A stretch of 64,000 bases of DNA from UBA2784 sp964494625 (GTDB taxonomy: Bacteria > Pseudomonadota > Alphaproteobacteria > Micropepsales > Micropepsaceae). The notes under the pieces were generated by a model, which did no database searches, had not been told where the DNA came from, and worked only from the letters and a program-made list of their open reading frames with translations. Position 1 is the stretch's first letter, and each line of letters opens with the position of its first letter. The DNA lies in assembly GCA_964494625.1 (NCBI GenBank), contig CAZBRT010000005.1, positions 14,621-78,620 on the forward strand, read 5' to 3'. Made by a program: the position numbers and the translations under genes. This document shows, piece by piece, positions 32,611 to 39,926 of the stretch.

Positions 32611-33564
32611 TTACGTGATCCAGGATGAACTCTGGTTCGCCCGCCGCCCCGATAGCCAAAGGACGATCAAGGTTGCAACCAGAAAGATGACAAGGTTCGG
32701 CATCGATGTGCGCCCGTCCATATACCCGAACAGGTTGCTGATCCAGTCACTATGCACCCGCATCATGAAGTAGAGGCCTGTGGCGGAAAAGGCGCCGATC
32801 AGCCAGATGCCGAAGCCAAGCGCGCGCGAACCACGCAATGCGTGCCGCCAGATGTCGGGCAGCAGAGTCATGCTGCGCCTGACAACGGCAAAGGTCAGCA
32901 TCAATGAAATGATCAGCGCGACAGCCGGCACGGAGAGATGCAGCAGGGGCAGAAACCAGTTCCCCTCGCCGAATGACAGCGACGTCAGCGTCAGTCCACC
33001 CAGAAATTCGTGCAGCATCCTGAAGTCGTACTGTCCCTCAGTTTGGAAGGGCGCCCAGCGGATGGCAAGGGCAAAGCATGCCACAATTGCCGCGCCGAAG
33101 ATGAACACCGTCGCTGCGCCGATCACTCTGCCTGTGGCGCGCACATAGTTGAGAAAAAAGGCCGCAAGGAATGCAACGGCAAAGACCGGCACCGGAATCG
33201 GGGTCGTGCGAAGCGTGATCGTTCCCCATTGGTCGAGCCGCCGCAATGTCTGGTCGCTTGTCACCACCATCATCAGAATTTCAGAGACTATGAGACCGAC
33301 TGCAGCGATTGCGGAAACGAAAATGGCGATGCGGATGAGGTCCCGGGTTATGAGCCAGGGACCAAAGGCAGCATGTCCCGTCTCTCCGTCACGCTGCAGC
33401 TTGAAAAGTTCCGCCAACTGCTGCCGCAACCGGGGGATCGCCGCCATTTCACCTTTGAGTGAGCGCCAGAAAGTGACGGCGACATGACCAAGTGCTGCCA
33501 GAACTACGCCATAGACGAAGCTCTTCAACAACTCGAACCAGAAATTCTCGAACAGCTGATCCAT
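32611..33564 (-). CDS. Hypothetical polytopic membrane protein
   Basis: A 317-residue protein with about seven hydrophobic segments (FVYGVVLAALGHVAVTFW; IAIFVSAIAAVGLIVSEILMM; VPVFAVAFLAAFFLNYV; VFIFGAAIVACFALAI; VPAVALIISLMLTFAVV; GIWLIGAFSATGLYFMM; LVIFLVATLIVLWLSG). A Lys/Arg-rich cytoplasmic part follows helix 1. No family recognised. ATG 33564 has a GGGAGGGG ribosome site. It lies between the thiolase and isovaleryl-CoA dehydrogenase genes on the same strand without an obvious metabolic connection. Confidence 0.7.
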   Translation of the reverse strand: MDQLFENFWFELLKSFVYGVVLAALGHVAVTFWRSLKGEMAAIPRLRQQLAELFKLQRDGETGHAAFGPWLITRDLIRIAIFVSAIAAVGLIVSEILMMVVTSDQTLRRLDQWGTITLRTTPIPVPVFAVAFLAAFFLNYVRATGRVIGAATVFIFGAAIVACFALAIRWAPFQTEGQYDFRMLHEFLGGLTLTSLSFGEGNWFLPLLHLSVPAVALIISLMLTFAVVRRSMTLLPDIWRHALRGSRALGFGIWLIGAFSATGLYFMMRVHSDWISNLFGYMDGRTSMPNLVIFLVATLIVLWLSGRRANQSSSWIT

Positions 33565-33611
33565 GCCGACCCCTCCCCCAAGGAACGCCATAATACTCCA
33601 GCCTTGGAATC

Positions 33612-34784
33612 TTACGCTGTTTCCTCGAAAATTTCGCGCCCGATCAGCCAGCGGCGGATTTCCGAGGTTCCAGCCCCGATCTCATAGAGCTTTGCGTCCC
33701 GAAGCAGGCGGCCCGTGGGATAGTCATTGATATAGCCGTTGCCGCCCAGCACCTGGATGGCATCCAGCGCCATGGAAGTTGCCGTTTCTGCAGCAAAGAG
33801 GATCGCACCCGCCGCGTCCTTGCGCGTGGTACGCCCTGCATCCGCCGCCCTGGCAACCGCATAGACATAGGCACGCGCCGCATTCATGCGCGTGTACATG
33901 TCGGCGATCTTGCCCTGCATCAGCTGGAACGAACCGATGCTTTGGCCGAACTGCTTGCGCTCGTGGATATAGGGAATGACGACATCCATCGCCGCCTGCA
34001 TAAGGCCGATGGGACCCGCCGACAGAACCAGCCGCTCGTAATCAAGGCCGCTCATCAGCACGCCAACGCCGCCATTGAGGCGCCCCACGAGATTTTCTTC
34101 CGGAACTTCACAATCGGTGAACACAAGTTCGCTCGTGCCCGAACCGCGCATCCCCAGCTTGTCGAGCTTGGGCGCAGCGACAAACCCCTTCATGCCCTTT
34201 TCGACAATGAAGGCCGAAATGCCGCGCGGGCCCGCCTGCGGATCGGTCTTGGCATAGACGATCACCATGTCGGCATCCGGCCCGTTGGTGATCCAGAATT
34301 TGGAGCCGTTGAGCACGTAGTGGTCGCCCCGCTTTTCCGCGCGCGTGCGCATGCCGACGACATCCGAGCCGGCACCGGGCTCGCTCATGGCCAAGGCACC
34401 GACATGCTCGCCCGAAAGAAGCTTCGGCATGTAATGGCGTTTCTGCTCCGGCGTGCCGTTGCGATGCAGCTGGTTCACGCAAAGGTTTGAATGCGCGCCA
34501 TAGGAAAGTCCGACAGAGCCCGAGCCGCGGCTGATTTCTTCCATCGCCACGACATGCTCAAGATAGCCAAGCCCCGCACCGCCCCACTCCTCGCCGACGG
34601 TGATACCGAGCACGCCCAGCGCGCCAAGCTTCGGCCAGAGATCGCGGGGGAAATTGTTGGACTTGTCGATTTCTTCGGCACGCGGTGCGATCTCGGCGGC
34701 CGCAAATCCGCGCACCGTGTCGCGGATCATGTCGGCGGTTTCGCCAAGGCCGAAATCGAACGCGGCCAGCCTGTTGGGGATCAT
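33612..34784 (-). CDS. ivd: Isovaleryl-CoA dehydrogenase
   Basis: A 390-residue acyl-CoA dehydrogenase oxidising isovaleryl-CoA to 3-methylcrotonyl-CoA with FAD and ETF. It shows GITVGEEWGGAGLGYLEH, ALAMSEPGAGSDVVGMRTRAEKRGDHYVLNG, KFWITNGPDADMVIVYAKTD and GLDYERLVLSAGPIGLMQA. The Glu in GLDYERLVL is at the IVD-specific position of the catalytic base. It also has AIQVLGGNGYINDYPTGRLLRDAKLYEIGAGTSEIRR. It supplies the substrate of the MCC encoded nearby, so the cluster covers several consecutive leucine steps. Confidence 0.95.
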   Translation of the reverse strand: MIPNRLAAFDFGLGETADMIRDTVRGFAAAEIAPRAEEIDKSNNFPRDLWPKLGALGVLGITVGEEWGGAGLGYLEHVVAMEEISRGSGSVGLSYGAHSNLCVNQLHRNGTPEQKRHYMPKLLSGEHVGALAMSEPGAGSDVVGMRTRAEKRGDHYVLNGSKFWITNGPDADMVIVYAKTDPQAGPRGISAFIVEKGMKGFVAAPKLDKLGMRGSGTSELVFTDCEVPEENLVGRLNGGVGVLMSGLDYERLVLSAGPIGLMQAAMDVVIPYIHERKQFGQSIGSFQLMQGKIADMYTRMNAARAYVYAVARAADAGRTTRKDAAGAILFAAETATSMALDAIQVLGGNGYINDYPTGRLLRDAKLYEIGAGTSEIRRWLIGREIFEETA

Positions 34785-34858
34785 GGGATTACCCTGAAGG
34801 GAGGCGCCTTGATGCCCGAAGGCATCGCGCCAAATTCGTGTCAGGGAGAAGCTCTAGC

Positions 34859-35806
34859 TTACGGCTGCCAGATTTCAACTGCGTCGCTGGCTGTGAAGAC
34901 GGAAAAAACGCCCGCCCCCGCGCCGCCGCCGATGAGGTACCAATTGCCGTCGATCACCGCTGAGGCAAGGCTGTGACGCGCGGTCGGCATCGGTTCTGCT
35001 GATTGCCAGCCGCCGCCGGAAAGATTGAGAACGTCGTGCCGCGAATAGGTTTCCATATCTTTCACCGACGTGCCGCCCACGATGTGGAGCTGGCCGTTGA
35101 TGACCGCGGCCGCAGCACCCGAACGCGCCCGCGGTAAATCGCCAAGCGATGACCATTCGCCGGTCAGCGGATTGAAGACGTCGACGCGCGCTGTTGCAGC
35201 TCCGCCGACAATCTGGCCCCCAGCGAGATAGATTCGCTCGCCATCGGTGGCCGCAGCCATGGAGGCGCGGGGCACAGGCAGCTTGCCAAGTCCCTCGGTC
35301 GTCCATTGATCGGCTTCGATGTCATAGGACCAGACGTCATCCGCATTGCTGCCGATGCCGCCGAACACATAGAGGATGCCGCCAATGGCAACAGCGGAAT
35401 GGCCCGCGCGGGGTGCGGGCATGGGCGTGCGCCCGGACCAGGCCGAACGCTCAGGGTCATAGACCCAGACGGTTGCGGTTGCATCGGCCTTGCCCGCTTC
35501 AAAGCCGCCCATCACCACGATGGTCCGGCCATCGGTCGCCATGGCAAATTGCTGAAGGCCGTTGGGCAGCGACAATTCCGGCGCCCAATTCTCGTCACCT
35601 GAGCCGATGGATTCAAAATCGGCGCGCGGGTCGGCAATGCCGGAGCCGCCCGCCACATAAAGCCGCCCGCCCAGCGCGATGGCGCCGAGATGCGCCTTGG
35701 GTGTTTCGAGCGATGGCCCCTCGCGCCATGTACCCGCAAGGGCGGGCACCGTGGCAAGGGTCGCCAGCACGGAAAAAACGACGGCAGTGATGTGGTTTTT
35801 TTTCAT
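34859..35806 (-). CDS. Secreted kelch-repeat protein
   Basis: A 315-residue protein with a signal peptide (MKKNHITAVVFSVLATLATVPALAG) and five or six kelch blades, each with a Gly-Gly pair and a spaced Tyr/Trp (for example GGRLYVAGGSG, GGILYVFGGIG, GERIYLAGGQI, NGQLHIVGGT, DGNWYLIGGG), predicting a beta-propeller. Function and ligand unknown. The upstream ATG at 35812 would use the last base of the tRNA CCA end, so I start at 35806. No ribosome site fits either start, because the tRNA gene abuts it. Confidence 0.8.
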   Translation of the reverse strand: MKKNHITAVVFSVLATLATVPALAGTWREGPSLETPKAHLGAIALGGRLYVAGGSGIADPRADFESIGSGDENWAPELSLPNGLQQFAMATDGRTIVVMGGFEAGKADATATVWVYDPERSAWSGRTPMPAPRAGHSAVAIGGILYVFGGIGSNADDVWSYDIEADQWTTEGLGKLPVPRASMAAATDGERIYLAGGQIVGGAATARVDVFNPLTGEWSSLGDLPRARSGAAAAVINGQLHIVGGTSVKDMETYSRHDVLNLSGGGWQSAEPMPTARHSLASAVIDGNWYLIGGGAGAGVFSVFTASDAVEIWQP

Positions 35807-35811
35807 GAACA

Positions 35812-35895
35812 TGGTGCGGTCGAGAAGACTCGAACTTCCAAGGGTTGCCCCGCTAGCACCTCAAGCTAGTGCGTCTACCATTCCGCCACGACCGC
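35812..35895 (-). tRNA. tRNA-Leu (anticodon GAG)
   Basis: An 84-base gene on the minus strand. The acceptor stem pairs GCGGTCG with CGACCGC. The D-loop is GGCGGAATGGTAGACGC, and the anticodon arm is CTAGC-TTGAGGT-GCTAG with GAG. A long class II variable arm and the T-loop GTTCGAGTC follow, then discriminator A and encoded CCA. It reads CUC/CUU leucine codons. The CCA end touches the kelch gene start. Confidence 0.95.
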
Positions 35896-35992
35896 AATCC
35901 CCGGCGACGGGAGGGGTGCGTGTAACAGATCAATCCTGCCTTGTGAAGGGCCGCTTGTCATGTTGAATTGCGTTCATGCAAAAGGGGTTAGG

Positions 35993-36835
35993 TCAGATGC
36001 CGTCGCCCGCGACATTGTCATGGATGCCGCATTCGTCCTTCGCCAGACCCGCCCAGCGGCCCGACCTGTAGTCCTCGCCCGGCTGGACGCGCTGGGTGCA
36101 GGGCATGCAGCCGATGGAAAGAAACCCGTCGGCCACGAGGGGGTGGCGCGGCAGGCGGTGCGTCTCAATATGGGAATCAAGCGCCTCGATGCTCCAATCC
36201 GCGAGCGGATTGATCTTGAACCGCCCGCCCGCGATTTCGATGACCTGCATCTTCTGGCGCGTCGCGGTCTGGAAGCGCTTGCGGCCGGTCAACTCGGCAC
36301 GAAACGGCTCCATCGCCTTCTGCAAGGGAATGACTTTGCGGAAGTTGCAGCATTTGTCGGGATCGCGGCTCCACAGATCGCCTTCGGGATCATCACGCTT
36401 CTCGTCAGCGGGATGCGGGCGCAGCGAGCGTATGTCGGTGAGGCCCAACTGATCCTGCAAACGGTCGCGATAGCGCAGCGTCTCACCGAACAATTTGCCG
36501 GTATTGAGGAAGATGACGGGGATGGCCGGATCAACTCTCGCCATCAGGTGCAGAAGCACGACCGACTCCGACCCGAACGACGAGACGACGGCAACCTTGC
36601 CCGCAAAGGCTTCACGCGCCATTGCGGCGATGAGCGCTTCATCGCGCAGATGGCCAAAGCGTGCGCGCAAATCATCAAGCTCCGCCTGCTGCGCCGGATC
36701 AACCAAGCGCTGCTCGTCCCGGTCAAAAATGCGCGGCGGCGGCGGGGGCGGCGGACGCAAGCGTGGGCGCAGGATTGTGGCAGCACCCTCCTCCAGCGCA
36801 ACCGATGCAGGTTCCGGCTTGTTCACGACAGCCAT
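35993..36835 (-). CDS. cysH: Adenylyl-sulfate (APS) reductase, assimilatory
   Basis: A 280-residue enzyme reducing APS to sulfite. The core starts near residue 55 (VAVVSSFGSESVVLLHLMA, the adenylyl-binding SFGSES loop). It has the two Fe-S cysteine pairs typical of APS rather than PAPS reductases (DKCCNFRKVIPL and SIGCMPCTQRV) and the catalytic C-terminal KDECGIH. The first 50 residues form an unusual extension with a run of seven prolines, of unknown purpose. The start overlaps the siroheme-synthase gene by 13 bases; cysI, usually between these genes in relatives, is absent here. Confidence 0.93.
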   Translation of the reverse strand: MAVVNKPEPASVALEEGAATILRPRLRPPPPPPPRIFDRDEQRLVDPAQQAELDDLRARFGHLRDEALIAAMAREAFAGKVAVVSSFGSESVVLLHLMARVDPAIPVIFLNTGKLFGETLRYRDRLQDQLGLTDIRSLRPHPADEKRDDPEGDLWSRDPDKCCNFRKVIPLQKAMEPFRAELTGRKRFQTATRQKMQVIEIAGGRFKINPLADWSIEALDSHIETHRLPRHPLVADGFLSIGCMPCTQRVQPGEDYRSGRWAGLAKDECGIHDNVAGDGI

Positions 36836-37383
36836 CCCGCTTCAGCGATATGGGCTCGCGAACGCTCGGCGATGTCGGCGGGCAAAAGCCCTTCGGCCTT
36901 CCAGCGCGCGCGCGCATCGGCCAGTTCCTGAAGGCGCGCGTCCCAGTTGTCAGCGTAGCGACTTTCGATGTCAGCCTTGATCGCCTGGGCCAATGCCGGC
37001 GACTTTCCCCCGGTCGAGACCGAGATCACCAGATCGCCACGCCGCACGATCGCCGGCATGTGGAAGTCACAAAGCGGCAAGATATCCTCGACATTGACGA
37101 GCCCACCTTGGGCGCGCACGGCCTCAGCGATGGAAGCAGCGTCCCCGACAGCCAAGTCGCCGACAAAGACAATGCGGAAATGACCAAGCTCCTCCCGTGT
37201 TGGGAGGCGCCGCACCAGGCGCCCGCCAGCCGCTCCGAAAAGGTCTGGGGCGGGTAGCGGCGCAAAGACGGTCAGTCTTTCGACCCCTGCCGCATCCAGC
37301 GCCCGGACGCGCTTGAGCGTCTGCGGGCCGTTTCCGACGACCGCAATGGCAAGTTTGGAGAGATCAAGGCTGACAGGCAGCAA
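36823..37383 (-). CDS. cysG: Precorrin-2 dehydrogenase/sirohydrochlorin ferrochelatase (CysG N-terminal type)
   Basis: A 186-residue protein corresponding to the bifunctional N-terminal half of CysG, for making siroheme for sulfite reductase. The Rossmann start is LAIAVVGNGPQTLKRVRALDAAGVERLTVFAP, with VFVGDLAVGDAASIAEAVRAQGGLVNVEDILPLCDFHMPAIVRRGDL and the ISVSTGGKSPALAQAIK signature. The methyltransferase half is not encoded here. The TTG start at 37383 follows CCGGAG. It overlaps cysH by 13 bases, so the two are coupled. Upstream is an AT-rich stretch with repeats. Confidence 0.9.
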   Translation of the reverse strand: MLPVSLDLSKLAIAVVGNGPQTLKRVRALDAAGVERLTVFAPLPAPDLFGAAGGRLVRRLPTREELGHFRIVFVGDLAVGDAASIAEAVRAQGGLVNVEDILPLCDFHMPAIVRRGDLVISVSTGGKSPALAQAIKADIESRYADNWDARLQELADARARWKAEGLLPADIAERSRAHIAEAGWLS

Positions 37384-37394
37384 GACGCGGACTC

Positions 37395-37476
37395 CGGTTA
37401 TTTCACCGGAATATGACCTCGCAACATGAATTATGCAACATGATATGTGAGATTCATTATTTCACGATAATAGAAG
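37395..37476. promoter_or_regulatory. AT-rich leader of cysG-cysH with repeats
   Basis: About 80 AT-rich bases in an otherwise GC-rich region. It holds GTGAGATTCATTATTTCAC (37447-37465, GTGA/TCAC inverted ends), a direct repeat GCAACATGA at 37421-37429 and 37435-37443, and TTATTTCAC twice (near 37398 and 37457). The arrangement suggests operator sites for a sulfur- or redox-responsive regulator of cysG-cysH; the regulator is not identifiable. Confidence 0.45.
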
Positions 37477-37710
37477 TTATTCAAATGCCGGCAACGTGCG
37501 CGTCACCGAGATCGAGATTTTCTCGCCGTCAATATGGATCTCGCCGCGGGCGAACGGGCGGTTATTGGCCAGAAGCCAGACTTCGTCGCTCTGATTGGCA
37601 TCAAGCTCGATGACGGCACCACGGCCCATGCGCAGCAATTGCTGCATCGGAATGACCGACTTCCCGATCACCGCTGAAATCTCGACCTTGACGTTCTGGA
37701 AAGCCGACAT
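37477..37710 (-). CDS. FliN-like single SpoA-domain protein
   Basis: A 77-residue protein consisting of one surface-presentation-of-antigens (SpoA) domain: VKVEISAVIGKSVIPMQQLLRMGRGAVIEL, then DEVWLLANNRPFARGEIHIDGEKISISVT. This is the C-terminal fold of the flagellar switch protein FliN, where the GEIHI...I.V segment builds the saddle dimer. Usual FliN proteins are longer (100 residues or more), and no other flagellar gene is in the window, so it may be a stand-alone C-ring component or a repurposed domain. It is the first gene before the AT-rich cysG leader. Confidence 0.8.
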   Translation of the reverse strand: MSAFQNVKVEISAVIGKSVIPMQQLLRMGRGAVIELDANQSDEVWLLANNRPFARGEIHIDGEKISISVTRTLPAFE

Positions 37711-37787
37711 GCCCGCCCCAATCTTCGTGTATCCAACCTGAACTGAGACGCTAAGCGCTGATGGCTAATGTCTGGTAAATAACGCGC

Positions 37788-38504
37788 ATGACCCCGACGA
37801 AGACCACGCCCGGCCACGTCATCTGGACCGTCGCCCGAGACCGCATTTCCTATCCGGATGCTGTCGCGGCCATGGAATCCCGCGTGGCCGCCATTGCAGC
37901 AGGGCTGGCACCGGAAACAATCTGGCTTCTGGAACATCCGCCGCTTTACACGGCGGGCACATCTGCGAAAGACGATGATCTCGTCGATCCCGGCAGTTTT
38001 CCCGTGTACCGCACCGGGCGCGGCGGACAATTCACCTATCACGGACCCGGCCAGCGCGTGGCCTATGTGATGCTCAATACCAGGCGCCATGGCGGTGGTG
38101 TCCCCGACATTCGGCGCTTTGTCCATGATCTGGAGGAATGGCTCATCACCGCACTCGCCGCTTTCAACGTGAAGGGCGAGCGGCGCGAGGGCCGCGTCGG
38201 CATCTGGGTGGTCGGCGCCGATGGCCGCGAAGACAAGATCGCCGCTTTGGGCATCAGGGTGCGACGAGGCATCTCGTACCACGGCATCAGTTTCAACGTT
38301 GACCCCGACCTTTCACATTTCGCGGGGATCATTCCCTGCGGTATTCGCGGGCATGGCGTGACCAGCCTTGCCGCACTTGGCCATCCGGTAACCATGTATG
38401 ACGCCGATGTGGCCTTGCGCGCAGCCTTCGAGGAAGTGTTTGCTTGGCCCCTGATGGATGGGGCGATGCCGATGGCCGAGACTGAAGGCGCTGCGGCCAA
38501 TTGA
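37788..38504 (+). CDS. lipB: Lipoyl(octanoyl) transferase
   Basis: A 238-residue enzyme moving octanoyl groups from acyl carrier protein to lipoyl domains. It has the signatures LLEHPPLYTAGTSA, RGGQFTYHGPGQRVAYVMLN, KIAALGIRVRRGISYHGISFNVDPDL with the catalytic Lys, and GIIPCGIRGHGVTSL with the catalytic Cys. The Lys-Cys dyad is intact. The GTGCC-rich leader is short. The next gene starts 13 bases later on the same strand. Confidence 0.95.
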   Translation: MTPTKTTPGHVIWTVARDRISYPDAVAAMESRVAAIAAGLAPETIWLLEHPPLYTAGTSAKDDDLVDPGSFPVYRTGRGGQFTYHGPGQRVAYVMLNTRRHGGGVPDIRRFVHDLEEWLITALAAFNVKGERREGRVGIWVVGADGREDKIAALGIRVRRGISYHGISFNVDPDLSHFAGIIPCGIRGHGVTSLAALGHPVTMYDADVALRAAFEEVFAWPLMDGAMPMAETEGAAAN

Positions 38505-38517
38505 GCGGGGAAGTATC

Positions 38518-39912
38518 GTGGGGTTCCTGAATTGGCTGTTGCGTTTGGTGATCCTTGTTGCGGTGCTTGCCGGCATTGCATGGGGTGCCTGGGGGCTTGC
38601 GCTGGACGCGCGCTTCCGGCCATCGCCGCCGTCCGCACAATTGCCGCCGCCGCAGGACCTCGCCCAATCGCAGGCGCAGGACATTCACGTGCTGCGGCTC
38701 TTCCTTTCCTATGACGAGAGCTATGACACCGCAGCGCGCGCAAAGGCCGAAGCGCTGCTTGACCTCCTGAAAGAGCGCGCAGGCCGCATGACCCGCGCGG
38801 AGTTGGAGCTGGGCGTTGCTGAACTCGTCGCCCTCTCGGGCAACAGCCAGACGCGGCCTGACATCATCGTGCGCGCGCAGCGCTTCAACCGGCTGCCCGT
38901 GCGGCTGGCACTTTTTCCCGATGGCATTTTCGTTGTGCAGGCCCAGGCGGGGCGCGAGGATCTTTTGGGCCGCCGCCTGCTGCGCATCCATGAGCGGCCT
39001 ATCGATGATCTTCTGAACCAGCTTCTGCGTTATGTCAGCGGGCGCGGTGATGCAGCACGTGCAGCTGCGCTGCAGATGCTGGAGTCACCCGATCTCCTGT
39101 CTGCGGCAACCCTTGCACCCGGCAGCGATGGTCTCACGATGACCTTCAGCGATCCCGCGACCGGCGAGGTGACACGCTGGATTGATGCAGTGGCGCCTCA
39201 TGCCGACGACGGACGGATCGGGGTGCTCTCCCTGCTCGCCGGTCCGGCCTTGCAAGGTTGGCAGTTGAACAGCGCGCTGCCCCAAGGCGTGCTCTGGGCG
39301 CATGAGCCTGCTTTGCCCGTCTTCGCTGCGCCTGTCGCCAAGGGCGCCTATGTGCGCCTGCTGCCCGAGGATTCAACCGCCTTCGTGATGGCGCTGAATG
39401 CGCTGGGTGAAAAGTTCGCGCGCGAAAAGCCGCCCTTCGTCATCGTTGATCTGCGTTTTGCAACCGCGATGACCGACCCCGCGCGCGTTTTCCTGCAGAA
39501 GCTTCCCGGCTTTGCGGCCCAAGGCGCACCCATCATTGCGCTGCAATCTTCTGCGATACGGGGCGATGCGCTGATCGGCCTTGCGCATCTGAAGCAGGCG
39601 GCTGGCTCTGCATTTGTGGCGATTGGTGGTGAGCCCTCCGAAGGCCTCGTCTTCCATGGCGAGGGCAACACGATGTGCCTGCCGAATTCGCGCATCTGCG
39701 TGCGCTATGCGACCGCACGCCACGACCTGACGCGCGCCTGCACCGATCCCCTGACCTGCTATTGGCCCGACATCTTTACGCCGGTCGCTGTCAGCGATCT
39801 GACGCCGCAAATTGCCGCAAAAATGGGTTTTGCCGACTACATCACCGGACGTGACCCGCTGATGGAGGCGGCGCTCAATCATCTGGAAAGCCTCGGGCTG
39901 CTCGCGCCTTAA
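38518..39912 (+). CDS. Membrane-anchored protein of unknown function
   Basis: A 464-residue protein with one N-terminal membrane helix (FLNWLLRLVILVAVLAGIAWGAWGLAL) and a large, probably periplasmic part. Segments such as FVIVDLRFATAMTDPARVFLQKLPGFAAQGAPIIALQSSAIRGDALIGLAHLKQAAGSAFVAIGGEPSEG recall the fold of S41 C-terminal-processing proteases, but the Ser/Lys active site is not evident. Hence the similarity, if real, is structural. Three Cys lie near residues 400-420. The GTG start at 38518 follows GCGGGGAAG. The gene follows lipB closely and converges on pccA. Confidence 0.6.
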   Translation: MGFLNWLLRLVILVAVLAGIAWGAWGLALDARFRPSPPSAQLPPPQDLAQSQAQDIHVLRLFLSYDESYDTAARAKAEALLDLLKERAGRMTRAELELGVAELVALSGNSQTRPDIIVRAQRFNRLPVRLALFPDGIFVVQAQAGREDLLGRRLLRIHERPIDDLLNQLLRYVSGRGDAARAAALQMLESPDLLSAATLAPGSDGLTMTFSDPATGEVTRWIDAVAPHADDGRIGVLSLLAGPALQGWQLNSALPQGVLWAHEPALPVFAAPVAKGAYVRLLPEDSTAFVMALNALGEKFAREKPPFVIVDLRFATAMTDPARVFLQKLPGFAAQGAPIIALQSSAIRGDALIGLAHLKQAAGSAFVAIGGEPSEGLVFHGEGNTMCLPNSRICVRYATARHDLTRACTDPLTCYWPDIFTPVAVSDLTPQIAAKMGFADYITGRDPLMEAALNHLESLGLLAP

Positions 39913-39926
39913 GACTCCGGAACAAT

